This document shows positions 41,923-51,206 of a DNA stretch of 64,000 nt, one piece after another (position 1 is the stretch's first letter; the number at the start of each line of letters is the position of its first letter). A program made the translations under genes and the position numbers. The notes under the pieces were generated by a model. It was not told the origin of the DNA, made no database searches, and saw nothing but the letters and a program-made list of their open reading frames with translations. The DNA is from Bacteroidaceae bacterium (GTDB taxonomy: Bacteria > Bacteroidota > Bacteroidia > Bacteroidales > Bacteroidaceae). The stretch covers positions 40,229 through 104,228 of the forward strand of contig JAFUFK010000001.1 of NCBI GenBank assembly GCA_017469925.1, given 5' to 3'.

Positions 41923-44900
41923 ATGAAACGAACTATCTTCTTATTCGTGATGTGGCTTGCCGTACAGGCAGGCTTTGCCCAACGTGTGACCGACCGGCTC
42001 GACCGCGGGCTGGTGGCCGTGCCCGCTTCGTCGGGCAATCTGGTCTCGTGGCGCATCTTTGCCGAGGAATACTACGGCGTGACGTATAACCTCTATGCCA
42101 ACGGCACGCTCGTGAAGTCGGGCCTGACCGCTTCGAACTTCAACCACACGGCAGGCAACGCCTCGACGAAGTACCAGGTGACCGCCGTCGTGCGCGGCGT
42201 GGAGCAGGAGAAGTCGGCCGAGGTGACTCGCTGGAACGAGGGCTACAAGCAGTTTGCCGTGGCCAAGGTCCAGGACCGCAATGGCAACGACGTGACCTCG
42301 CAGTACATCATCAACGACATCTCGCTGGGCGACGTCGATGGCGACGGCGTGGTGGAGTTCATCGTTAAGCGCAACTACTCGGGCGACATCCGCAACTCCG
42401 CCAATACCACCTGCTTCCACCACTACGAGTGCTACAAACTCGATGGCACGCGCCTCTGGTGGATCGACCTCGGACCGAACCTCATGGCCGGACCCGACGA
42501 ACAGTGGGACATGGTCTTGTTCGACTGGGACCAGGATGGCAAGGCCGAGGGCCTGATGCGTGGTGCCGACAACATGATATTTCATGCTGCCGACGGCCGT
42601 GTCATCAACATTGGCAACATGAACTACGTGGCTCCGCGCGACGAATACACCCGCGAGGGAGCCGAGTATCTGCTCTACATCAATGGCCTGACGGGCGTAC
42701 CCTACGGCTGCGATGCCACGGCTACGGCCTTCACGCCGATGACCTACCCCCTCGCACGCTTCGAAACGGGCGAAGCTGCCAACCTGCTCAGTGCAACAGG
42801 TGCTGAGTACGAGAAAGCTTGGGGTAAGAACGATACGGGCCACCGCTCCTGTAAGCACTACTTCGGTGCGCCCTTCCTCGATGGACTGCATCCCAGCATG
42901 TTCCTGGGACGTGGCTGCTATACGCGTCACAAGATGGTGGCCCTGGACGTTGACCCCGTCACCCACCAACTGACCGAGCGCTGGCGCTGGGCCAACAACG
43001 GCGGATGGAGCGACCCATGGTTTGGTAATGGTTACCACAACTTCGGCATTGCCGACGTCGATGAGGACGGCCGCGACGAGATTGTCTTCGGCTCCATGAT
43101 TATCGACGACAACGGCCAGGGACTCTCCACAACGGGCCTGGGCCATGGAGATGCCCAGCACGTGGGCGACTTCGACCCCTATCGCAAGGGCTTGGAGTTC
43201 TTTGCCTGCAACGAGGACGAGCCGAACAACAACTACCGCAACGCCACGACCTCCAAGATTTACTACCGTTCGAAGGGTACCACCGACGACGGTCGCGGCC
43301 TGATGGGCAACTTCTCCAACTCGTTCCCCGGCTGCATGGGACGCAGCGTCAACTCGCCCCTTATCAGTTCCGTGGCCGACAAGGAACTCACGGGCAGCGG
43401 TGTTCCGAGCACGAGTGGCACGAACGACGGCCTCTACTGGAGTCACCTGAACAACCGCATCTACTGGACGGGCGACCTCATCGAGGGCATACTCGACAGC
43501 CCCGGCACCATGCGCGATGCCGTTGTCTGGACTACGACGGGAGGCCGCGTGTTCCAGTCCAATGGCTGCGCCCTGAACAACGACTCGAAGAACAATCCCA
43601 ATGCACAGGGCGACATCATTGGCGACTGGCGCGAGGAAATCGTAGTGCGCACGAGCGACAATGCCTACATCCGTATCTACACGACCCCGCTGTCCACCAA
43701 CTATCGCATCCCGACCCTGTGGCACGACCATCAGTACCGCAACGCCATGGTATGGCAGTGCGTGGGCTACAACCAACCGCCTCACAAGAGCTACTTCCTC
43801 GGCCCGCTGGAGGGCATCACCGTGGCACCTCCCCCATACACCATGACGGGTCGCACGGAAATCAAGAACGGTGGCACCATCTCGTCGGCCCACAACGACC
43901 AGCACGTGCTGGTGTGCGAGACCAACGACACGAAGATTACCGTCCAGAGCGGGGCCAGTCCCTACGTGGCTACCTTCAATGTCCCCTCTTGGGTACAGGG
44001 CACGAACAGCTCGAAGACCGACGGTACGGCTGTCATCAACTATACGTACTACACCTGCACGGTCGAAGGTGGCGCCTTCACGGGCGGCATGACGTTGGCC
44101 AAGCAGGGCGATGGCATCCTCTCACTGCCGAAGGTGGACATGACCTACACCGGCCCCACCAACGTATGGGCGGGCACACTTAACTTCGACGGTACGCTGA
44201 AGCAGAGCACGCTGTGGCTCAACCGCCACACGACGCTCAACAGCAACGGCGGTGCATTCCGCAGTATCAAGACCGACTACGGTTCGACCGTCTGCCCCAC
44301 GGGTACGGTTACGACCGACTCCCTGATGCTGGGCTTCGGTTCGCGTCTGAAACTGAATGCCTATAGCGATGGCCTGAAGATAGACCAGATAAACGCTAAA
44401 CTGCTGAACATCGATGCCAAGACCACTACCGTATGGCAGCAGTGGGGACCCCAGTACCTTACGCCTGTCATCGAGATTGTCGTACATGGCGAGGGCGGTT
44501 CCAGCCAACTGACTCCGGGCCGCTACCTGATTGGCGAGATGGAGACCGTCAAGGGCGATGTCAAGAATCTGAAGATTGAGGGCATCGCCAGCCAGAAGGC
44601 ACAATTGCAACTGGAGGACGGCAAACTCTACCTCAACATCGAAGGCATTCGCGATCCGGGCACGGTCTATTGGACGGGCTCCGAGAGTACGACCTGGAAC
44701 TACGCCGATGCCGAGAACTTCCAAAGTCTGGAGGGCGAGAAGGACATCTTCGTTACGGGCGATAAAGTCATCTTTGACGATGCTGCTTCGAAGTTTACCG
44801 TAGCCCTCACGGGCGACCTCGACCCCGACACGGTCATCGTCAACTCGTCGAAGGCTTACACCTTCAACGGCACAGGCTCCATTACGGGTGGCGCGTCACT

Positions 44901-46488
44901 CGTGAAACAGGGCACTGGCACACTGACCATTGCGAACGACAATACCTATACGGGTGCCACTATCATCAGTGGCGGAACCGTGAAGGTGAGCGTCCTCAGC
45001 AATGAGAATAAGGCTTATGGCAACCTGGGTGCCGTGAACACCTCGAACCAGAAGTTCATCATCGAGAATGGTGCCGTGCTGCAGACGACGGCTGCCGTAG
45101 AGACGGGCACGCCCATCCGCCTGCGTACGACCGAGGGTGGTGTCATTAACAACTCTGCCGACTTTGGGGCCGACAAACCTATCGTGGGCACCCTGCTCGA
45201 GAAACGCGGTGCGGGTACCTTGCTCTGCTTTGCCAACAACTCACTGACCCGCCTCGTCCTTACACAAGGAGCCGTGGCCGAGCGCAGTGGCAATGCAGCT
45301 TCGACCATCGAACTGCAAGGCGGTACGCTCTGGGACGATACCCAATCGACCACCCACGCCATCGTCGTGCCTAAGGGCAAGTCGGCTACGTGGCAACTTA
45401 CCAATACCTACTACACCAACTACACCAACAAACTGACGGGCGAAGGCACACTGACCGTCGTGCCGCGCAACACCGTCAGCCGTGTGCGCATCTCGGGCGA
45501 CTGGTCGCAATTCCAGGGTACCGTCAAGCACACGACTACCAACATCTGGCTACCCTTCGACTGCACCTCGGGCATGCCCCATGGTACACTCGACATCGCT
45601 GCCGGATGTGGCGTGACGAACGTGGCCAAGGCCATGACCATCGGTGCCGTGACGGGAAGCGGTTCGCTCAACCAGCCCGTAGCCAACTTCCAGAACAGCA
45701 GTGCCGTATCGGGTAACAACACCTGGAATATCGGTAACTCCGACGGCCACGACTTCACCTTCGCAGGTACGTTTACGGACAATGGTGCATCGAACAAGGT
45801 GCTCTTCAATAAGGTCGGAACCTGTAAGATGACCTTCACGGGAACCGGTACCTTCCAGGGGGCATGTCGTGTCAACGCTGGCGAACTCTGCCTCAATAGC
45901 ACCAAGACGGACATCATGCTGGGCAGCAGCACACTGAATGTGGCCAAGGATGCCATACTCTCTGGCCGTGGTACGCTGGGCAATACCACCACGACCATTG
46001 CCGCAGGCGGAACCATCCGCAGTGGTATCACCGAGACCAACGCACAGGGCAACCTGAACTTCGGTGGTGGTAACCTGACGGTCAATGGTACGGCGCAGAC
46101 CTACATCAGTACGAAAACCGCATTCAGCAAGTTCACGAACATCGGTACGCTGAAACTCAGCGGCACCCTCGTGGTTCGTGGAAAGGAGGGCTTGGCTCTC
46201 AGCGAGGGCGATGAACTGAAGATATTCGATGCCTCGACGATTACCTTGGGCAGCAACCTTCAGTACGACCTCTGCGAACCCAATGCCGCACTGGGCCTGA
46301 CGTGGGACACCAGTCGCCTTTCCGAGGGCATACTGGTCGTTGGACCTGCTCCTGTGGGCGTGCTCAGTATTCATGCCGACGAACTCGACAAGGCCGACAT
46401 CTACACCCTTCATGGGGTAAAGATGAAGCAGCGTCCCACACGTCCCGGTATCTACATTGTCAACGGGCGTAAGATGCAGTTGAAGTAA
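41923..46488 (+). CDS. Secreted rhamnogalacturonan lyase (PL11) with beta-strand repeat region
   Basis: A 1,521-residue exported pectin-degrading enzyme. Signal peptide (ends GFAQ), then a PL11-type catalytic domain (about 20-630; DRGLVAVPASSGNLVSWR, an eight-bladed propeller with Ca-binding loops DVDGDG, DWDQDG and DVDEDG). Residues about 640-1470 are a beta-helical stretch with autotransporter-associated repeats (e.g. LVKQGTGTLTIANDNTYTG at about 990). The tail LHGVKMKQRPTRPGIYIVNG resembles type IX sorting tails. PL11 enzymes cleave rhamnogalacturonan I by beta-elimination. The long repeat region is unusual for PL11 and may anchor or display the enzyme. A bidirectional terminator follows. 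Confidence 0.9.
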   Translation: MKRTIFLFVMWLAVQAGFAQRVTDRLDRGLVAVPASSGNLVSWRIFAEEYYGVTYNLYANGTLVKSGLTASNFNHTAGNASTKYQVTAVVRGVEQEKSAEVTRWNEGYKQFAVAKVQDRNGNDVTSQYIINDISLGDVDGDGVVEFIVKRNYSGDIRNSANTTCFHHYECYKLDGTRLWWIDLGPNLMAGPDEQWDMVLFDWDQDGKAEGLMRGADNMIFHAADGRVINIGNMNYVAPRDEYTREGAEYLLYINGLTGVPYGCDATATAFTPMTYPLARFETGEAANLLSATGAEYEKAWGKNDTGHRSCKHYFGAPFLDGLHPSMFLGRGCYTRHKMVALDVDPVTHQLTERWRWANNGGWSDPWFGNGYHNFGIADVDEDGRDEIVFGSMIIDDNGQGLSTTGLGHGDAQHVGDFDPYRKGLEFFACNEDEPNNNYRNATTSKIYYRSKGTTDDGRGLMGNFSNSFPGCMGRSVNSPLISSVADKELTGSGVPSTSGTNDGLYWSHLNNRIYWTGDLIEGILDSPGTMRDAVVWTTTGGRVFQSNGCALNNDSKNNPNAQGDIIGDWREEIVVRTSDNAYIRIYTTPLSTNYRIPTLWHDHQYRNAMVWQCVGYNQPPHKSYFLGPLEGITVAPPPYTMTGRTEIKNGGTISSAHNDQHVLVCETNDTKITVQSGASPYVATFNVPSWVQGTNSSKTDGTAVINYTYYTCTVEGGAFTGGMTLAKQGDGILSLPKVDMTYTGPTNVWAGTLNFDGTLKQSTLWLNRHTTLNSNGGAFRSIKTDYGSTVCPTGTVTTDSLMLGFGSRLKLNAYSDGLKIDQINAKLLNIDAKTTTVWQQWGPQYLTPVIEIVVHGEGGSSQLTPGRYLIGEMETVKGDVKNLKIEGIASQKAQLQLEDGKLYLNIEGIRDPGTVYWTGSESTTWNYADAENFQSLEGEKDIFVTGDKVIFDDAASKFTVALTGDLDPDTVIVNSSKAYTFNGTGSITGGASLVKQGTGTLTIANDNTYTGATIISGGTVKVSVLSNENKAYGNLGAVNTSNQKFIIENGAVLQTTAAVETGTPIRLRTTEGGVINNSADFGADKPIVGTLLEKRGAGTLLCFANNSLTRLVLTQGAVAERSGNAASTIELQGGTLWDDTQSTTHAIVVPKGKSATWQLTNTYYTNYTNKLTGEGTLTVVPRNTVSRVRISGDWSQFQGTVKHTTTNIWLPFDCTSGMPHGTLDIAAGCGVTNVAKAMTIGAVTGSGSLNQPVANFQNSSAVSGNNTWNIGNSDGHDFTFAGTFTDNGASNKVLFNKVGTCKMTFTGTGTFQGACRVNAGELCLNSTKTDIMLGSSTLNVAKDAILSGRGTLGNTTTTIAAGGTIRSGITETNAQGNLNFGGGNLTVNGTAQTYISTKTAFSKFTNIGTLKLSGTLVVRGKEGLALSEGDELKIFDASTITLGSNLQYDLCEPNAALGLTWDTSRLSEGILVVGPAPVGVLSIHADELDKADIYTLHGVKMKQRPTRPGIYIVNGRKMQLK

Positions 46489-46508
46489 CTCTCCTGCATA
46501 TCAATAAG

Positions 46509-46542
46509 AAACCGCCTGCTTCCCATTGGAGGCAGGCGGTTT
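46509..46542. terminator. Bidirectional terminator between the PL11 gene and lpdA
   Basis: Stem AAACCGCCTGC / GCAGGCGGTTT with T-rich ends on both strands, placed between convergent genes. Confidence 0.9.
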
Positions 46543-46562
46543 CCTTATCGCGATATGCTTGT

Positions 46563-47930
46563 TTATGCCTCGGCGGCAGCAAGCATAATCTCACTGAGCG
46601 AGGGGTGGGCATGGATGGTGTCGGCCAAGTCGTGGATGGTGGCGCCGAGTCGCATGGCCAGGGTTGCCTCGTGGATGAGGTCGCTGGCGTGTGCACCCAG
46701 GATGTGGCAACCGAGTATCTTTCCCGAAGCATCGGTCAGTATCTTCACCAGACCGTCGTCGGCTTCCATGGCCAGTGCCTTACCATTGGCGCGGTAGAAT
46801 GCCTTGTGTGCCTGATACTCTATGCCGGCCTCCTCCAACTGTTCCTCTGTCTGGCCCACCATTGCCGCCTCGGGCACCGTGAAGACGGCGGAGGGGATAG
46901 GACCCACCCCGTCCCTCCCTTGTAGGGAGGGGGAAAGGATGTGGTTCAGTGCCATACGCCCCTGTGCGCTGGCAGCGTGGGCAAGCTGGATGAGTCCGTT
47001 GACATCGCCAATGGCATAGATGCCCGGGACGTTCGTCTGCATGTGCTCGTCCACCACGATACCGCGTGGCGTGGTCTCGATACCGACGTCTGCGAGGTTC
47101 AGGCTGTCGAGGTTGGCAGCACGCCCCACGGCCATCAGCACAAGGTCGGCCTCTACGCTCTGCGTCTTGCCTTTCTCTTCGAACTCCACACAAAGACCTC
47201 CCTCCCCATTATGGGGGAGGGACGGGGAGAGGGTCTTTATCTCTTTGGCCGCCGCCCCGACGTGGAACTCGATGCCGCGCTTCTTCAGACTGGTGCGCAG
47301 GCGCTTAGCCAGGTCGCGGTCGAAGTTTGGCAAGACTTCCTTGCAGAATTCAATGACCGTCACCTGAGAGCCCAAGGCCTGGAAGATGCTGGCGAACTCC
47401 AGACCGATGACCCCGCCACCGATGATGGCCAGGCGCTGGGGCAGGGTAGTGAGGTTCAGCATTTCCGTGCTCGTCACCACGCCCTCAGCATGAGCGCCGG
47501 GTATGGGCAGGAACTTCGTCTTGCTGCCCGTGGCAATGATGATGTGCTTCGCCTCGTACTGTTCGTCGCCAACAGCCACGGTATGCTGGTCAATGAACCG
47601 TGCATCGCCCTCGACCAAGGTGATGCCGGGTGTCTTCATCAGTTGGGCCACGCCCGCCTTCAGTTTCTCCACCACTTCGTTCTTACGCCCAATGGCGGCG
47701 CGAAGATAGGCGTCAGCCTCCTCCCTCTCCATTACGGGGGAGGGCTGGGGAGAGGGTCTATCTTCTGCCGAATGGCATAAGCACTTGGTGGGAATGCAAC
47801 CAGCATTCAGACAGGTGCCACCCAGATGCTCCTTCTCTACAATGACCACCTGTAGGCCAGCCTTCGCTGCCCGCACCGCAGTTTCGTACCCGCCAGGGCC
47901 TGCTCCGATAATAATAAGGTCCGTGTTCAT
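46563..47930 (-). CDS. lpdA: Dihydrolipoyl dehydrogenase
   Basis: A 455-residue flavoprotein that re-oxidises dihydrolipoyl groups with NAD+. FAD motif IIGAGPGGYETA, redox disulfide GGTCLNAGC (Cys40, Cys45), NAD motif IIGGGVIGLEFAS, and C-terminal HAHPSLSE with the catalytic His. Three in-frame inserts from palindromic elements are present: RPSPQPSPVMEREE (about 57-71), LSPSLPHNGEGG (about 231-245) and LSPSLQGRDGVGP (about 330-343). All core motifs remain intact. The ATG overlaps the gcvPB stop by 4 bp (ATGA), making it the last gene of the glycine-cleavage operon and its L-protein. Confidence 0.95.
   Translation of the reverse strand: MNTDLIIIGAGPGGYETAVRAAKAGLQVVIVEKEHLGGTCLNAGCIPTKCLCHSAEDRPSPQPSPVMEREEADAYLRAAIGRKNEVVEKLKAGVAQLMKTPGITLVEGDARFIDQHTVAVGDEQYEAKHIIIATGSKTKFLPIPGAHAEGVVTSTEMLNLTTLPQRLAIIGGGVIGLEFASIFQALGSQVTVIEFCKEVLPNFDRDLAKRLRTSLKKRGIEFHVGAAAKEIKTLSPSLPHNGEGGLCVEFEEKGKTQSVEADLVLMAVGRAANLDSLNLADVGIETTPRGIVVDEHMQTNVPGIYAIGDVNGLIQLAHAASAQGRMALNHILSPSLQGRDGVGPIPSAVFTVPEAAMVGQTEEQLEEAGIEYQAHKAFYRANGKALAMEADDGLVKILTDASGKILGCHILGAHASDLIHEATLAMRLGATIHDLADTIHAHPSLSEIMLAAAEA
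46901..46939. repeat. Palindromic element in lpdA, copy 3
   Basis: GACCCACCCCGTCCCTCCCT followed by TGTAGGGAGGGGGAAAGGA. Translated in frame as LSPSLQGRDGVGP. Confidence 0.85.
47195..47236. repeat. Palindromic element in lpdA, copy 2
   Basis: GACCTCCCTCCCCATTATGG followed by GGGAGGGACGGGGAGAGGGT. Translated in frame as TLSPSLPHNGEGG, the same reading frame as in the ABC-F gene. Confidence 0.88.
47717..47759. repeat. Palindromic element in lpdA, copy 1
   Basis: CCTCCTCCCTCTCCATTACG followed by GGGGAGGGCTGGGGAGAGGG. Translated as RPSPQPSPVMEREE, a different frame from copies 2 and 3. Confidence 0.85.
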
Positions 47931-49423
47931 AAAGCCTTAAACGTAAACTTTGGTTCCTTCACGGCCTTCACGTCGTCCATGCGGCGGACGGGGGTGTCGT
48001 GGGGAGCGGACTTCAGCAACTGCGGGTCGGCCTTGGCCTCCTCGGCGATGCGCTTCATCACGGCGATGAAGGCGTCCAGCGTCTCCTTGCTCTCCGTCTC
48101 CGTGGGCTCAATCATCATGGCCTCGTGGAAGAGGAGGGGGAAGTAGATGGTGGGCGCATGGAAACCGTAGTCGAGCAGGCGTTTGGCTACGTCGAGGGTG
48201 GTGACGTGCTCGGGCGAGTGGTGGTCGCCTCCGTACTCCTCGCGCAGGCCGTCGAACACGAACTCGTGCTTGCACACTGTGTCGATGGGCAGTTTGTAGT
48301 GACTGCGCAGCGACTCCTTGATGTAATTGGCGTTCAGTACGCTTAGTTTACCAGCCATGGGGATGTTCTCCTTGCCGAGGCTCAGCAGGTAGGCATAGGC
48401 ACGGACAATGATGGCAAAGTTACCAAGGAAGAACGACACGTAGCCCAGCGATTCCTCGTCGCAATGCAGTTCGTAGGCTTTAAGGTCCTTAGTGTCCTTA
48501 AGGTCTTTAACGATAACCTGTGGATTAGGCAAGAACTGCTCCAAACCCTTGCGGACACCCACGGGACCACTGCCGGGACCGCCACCGCCGTGAGGCGTGG
48601 AGAACGTCTTGTGCAGGTTGATGTGCATCACGTCGAAGCCCATGTCGCCCGGGCGGCACACACCGAGCATCGGGTTCAGGTTGGCACCGTCGTAGTACAT
48701 CAGACCGCCGCACTCGTGTACCAGTTTGGCAATCTCAGGAATCCGGGTCTCGAACAGGCCCAGCGTGTTGGGGTTGGTCATCATCATGCCGGCGATGTCG
48801 GGACCGAGTAGGGGCTTCAGTGCCTCCACATCGACGGTACCATCGGCCAGCGACTTCACCTCCACGATTTGCAGTCCGCAGACGGCTGCCGAGGCAGGGT
48901 TGGTGCCGTGAGCCGAGTCCGGGACGATAATCTTCGTACGAGCCACGTCGCCACGGCTCATGTGATAACTGCGGATGACCATAAGGCCCGTCAGTTCACC
49001 GTGTGCACCGGCATACGGGTTCAGCGTGAAGCGGCTCAGACCGGCTATCTCGGCCAGTGTCTTCTGCACCTCGTCATAGAGTTTCAGGCTGCCCTGTGCA
49101 AACTTGGCAGGCGTCAGCGGGTGCTGGTTGAAGCCAGGCAGCGCGGCCAGCTCCTCGTTCAACTTCGGGTTGTACTTCATCGTACAACTTCCCAGGGGGT
49201 AAAAGCCCGTATCGACGCCGAAGTTGTTGTTCGACATGTTGGTATAGTGGCGCACGACGGTCAGTTCGTCGGCTTCGGGCAGGATGGTTCCCGTCTGGCG
49301 CAACTGAGTCTCGCCTAATTCAACCAGGCTGTAGCCCTCAAACTCGTTCTTGGGCAGCGAGTAGCCCTTTCTTCCGGGTTGCGAAAGTTCGAATATCAAC
49401 TTTCCATAGTATTCTCTGTTCAT
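47927..49423 (-). CDS. gcvPB: Glycine dehydrogenase (decarboxylating) subunit 2
   Basis: A 498-residue C-terminal half of the P-protein. The PLP lysine is in HINLHKTFSTPHGGGG (about residue 272), and the N-terminal segment ends NNNFGVDTGFYPLGSCTMKYNP, typical of GcvPB. With GcvPA it decarboxylates glycine and passes the aminomethyl group to lipoyl-GcvH. A 9-bp repeat (TTAAGGTCC, 48479-48514) adds the residues KDLKDTKDLK at about 306-315. It overlaps lpdA (ATGA) and lies 61 bp downstream of gcvPA, from which it is separated by AT-rich repeats. Confidence 0.95.
   Translation of the reverse strand: MNREYYGKLIFELSQPGRKGYSLPKNEFEGYSLVELGETQLRQTGTILPEADELTVVRHYTNMSNNNFGVDTGFYPLGSCTMKYNPKLNEELAALPGFNQHPLTPAKFAQGSLKLYDEVQKTLAEIAGLSRFTLNPYAGAHGELTGLMVIRSYHMSRGDVARTKIIVPDSAHGTNPASAAVCGLQIVEVKSLADGTVDVEALKPLLGPDIAGMMMTNPNTLGLFETRIPEIAKLVHECGGLMYYDGANLNPMLGVCRPGDMGFDVMHINLHKTFSTPHGGGGPGSGPVGVRKGLEQFLPNPQVIVKDLKDTKDLKAYELHCDEESLGYVSFFLGNFAIIVRAYAYLLSLGKENIPMAGKLSVLNANYIKESLRSHYKLPIDTVCKHEFVFDGLREEYGGDHHSPEHVTTLDVAKRLLDYGFHAPTIYFPLLFHEAMMIEPTETESKETLDAFIAVMKRIAEEAKADPQLLKSAPHDTPVRRMDDVKAVKEPKFTFKAL
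48479..48514. repeat. 9-bp repeat inside gcvPB
   Basis: TTAAGGTCC, TTAGTGTCC, TTAAGGTCT, TTAACGATA. Nine bases is a multiple of three, so the frame is kept; translated as KDL-KDT-KDL. Confidence 0.7.
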
Positions 49424-49429
49424 AGCATA

Positions 49430-49505
49430 ATTTCACGATTTTACAATTTCACGATTTTACAATTGGCTTCGCAAGGCTAAATTGTCAAATTGTCAAATTG
49501 TTCAA
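49430..49505. repeat. AT-rich tandem repeats between gcvPA and gcvPB
   Basis: Two 16-bp units (AATTTCACGATTTTAC), then octamers AAATTGTC x2 and a variant AAATTGTT. The octamers run into the gcvPA gene and encode its last residues (QLNNLTI) and stop. Confidence 0.8.
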
Positions 49506-50816
49506 TTGTCTAATCAGTTCGTCAATCTCCTGTCGGCTGCGCTGCTCGGTGCTGGCGATGGTCAGGCAACCGTCGCAGAACAGGGTGGGGGCACCCAGCA
49601 GGTAGCCCTCTTCGGCCAGTGCCATGCGCAGGGCCTTGGCATCGCCCTTGTAGCGGAGCGTGAACTCATTTAGGAAGGAACCGTCGAATACTTCCTCGAA
49701 GCGGCCCGTCTTCAGCAGTTCATCGTGTAGATAGTGGGCAGAGGCATAGCTCAGTTCGTTCACTTCCTTCATCCCCTCGGGGCCCATCAGGCTCAGGTAA
49801 GCGGCTACGTACAGGCACATGAATCCCTGTGCGGTGCAGATGTTCGAGGTGGCTTTCTCGCGACGGATGTGCTGCTCGCGGGCCTGCATGGTCAGGACGA
49901 ACGTGCGCCGTCCGTCGGCATCCGTCGTGGCACCCACCAGTCGGCCGGGCATCTTACGCACGAGGGCTTCCTTTGTGCAAAGGTAACCGATGTACGGACC
50001 GCCGTATCCTACGGGAATACCCAGACTTTGGGCATCGCCGCAGGCAATGTCGGCCCCCCATTCGCCCGGACTCTTCAGCACGGCCAGTGCCGATGCCATA
50101 GTGTTCACGGCCAGCAGAGCCTTGTGTTCGTGGCACAGGTCGGCCAGTCCCGTGAAATCCTCAATCAGACCGTAGCGGTTAGGCTGGGCGACGATAAGGC
50201 CTGCCACATCGTCCTTCTCTATCAGTTCACGGGCGGCCTCCTTGTCCATCACACCGTTCTTCTCCGGTACGCAGACGAGGTCCACGCCGTGGAACTTGGC
50301 GTAGGTCTTGCACACAGCCATGACGGCAGGCTGAATGGTCTGGGAGATGAGCACGCGGTTGCGCTTTTGGGCCGCGGCCATGCACATCATCATGGCCTCG
50401 GCGGTGGCGGTCGAGCCGTCGTACATCGAGGCATTGGAGATGTCCATGCCCGTCAGGTCGGCCATCATCGTCTGGTACTCGAAGATGTATTGCAACGTAC
50501 CTTGGCTAATCTCGGCCTGATAAGGCGTATAGCTGGTACTGAACTCCGAGCGGCTGGCCAGGAAGGGCACCACGCTCGGTGTGTAGTGGTCGTAACTGCC
50601 TGCACCGGCGAAGCAAACCAATGGCTTGTTCATGGCGGCCAGGCCCTGGATGATGCGTCGCACCTCTATCTCCGACTTCTCGCTCGGGATGTCCAGTTCC
50701 CGGTGGAGCTTAATCTCCTCGGGAATCTCGGCATACAGGTCGTCCAAAGTGCGAACGCCGATGACGTCGAGCATCTGCTGTACGTCATCGGCGGTATGTG
50801 GAAAGTACTTAAACAT
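49485..50816 (-). CDS. gcvPA: Glycine dehydrogenase (decarboxylating) subunit 1
   Basis: A 443-residue N-terminal half of the P-protein. Start [16 protein letters not shown] is the family's; [15 protein letters not shown] and [22 protein letters not shown]-type segments are conserved (the latter reads [11 protein letters not shown] here). It forms the heterodimer with GcvPB. It lies 6 bp behind gcvH. The final residues and the stop codon fall in an AAATTGTC octamer repeat, so the C-terminus is repeat-derived. Split P-proteins are known from several phyla; many Bacteroidota have a single-chain form instead. Confidence 0.95.
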   Translation of the reverse strand: [443 protein letters not shown]

Positions 50817-50822
50817 GGGTCT

Positions 50823-51200
50823 TTATTTACAGATTTTGGTGTAAGCCTGTGCGTCGAGCAGGTCGTCCAACTCTTCGGGAGCACTCAACTTCACCTTGAT
50901 AATCCAGTTCTCGAAGGCATCCTTGTTGATGAGTTCGGGCTCGTCCTCCAGGGCCTCGTTCACCTCGACGACCGTACCGCTGACGGGACTGAACAGGTCG
51001 CTGGCGGCCTTCACGCTCTCCACGGCGCCAAACTCTTCGCCGGCCTCCACTTCGTCGTCCACCTCGGGCATATCCACATACACAACATTACCCAGTTGCT
51101 CCTGGGCAAAGTCGGTGATGCCGATGTAACCGAACTCGCCTTCCACTCTCACGTACTCGTGGCTCTCTGCGTAGTAGAGCCCTTCAATAACTTTTGCCAT
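50823..51200 (-). CDS. gcvH: Glycine cleavage system H protein
   Basis: A 125-residue lipoyl carrier protein. The lipoylated lysine is Lys64 in AVESVKAASD; the surrounding fold (VEGEFGYIGITDFAQEQLGNVVYVD) is typical. It shuttles the aminomethyl group between the P, T and L proteins. The palindromic pair at 51207-51354 separates it from gcvT. The lipoyl group would have to be attached by a ligase such as the LplA encoded at 58375. Confidence 0.96.
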   Translation of the reverse strand: MAKVIEGLYYAESHEYVRVEGEFGYIGITDFAQEQLGNVVYVDMPEVDDEVEAGEEFGAVESVKAASDLFSPVSGTVVEVNEALEDEPELINKDAFENWIIKVKLSAPEELDDLLDAQAYTKICK

Positions 51201-51206
51201 AAATCG

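Noticed and set aside
41941-43905. A 654-codon open frame antisense to the PL11 gene
   Set aside because: No recognisable motif or start context, and the plus strand carries PL11 calcium-loop motifs.
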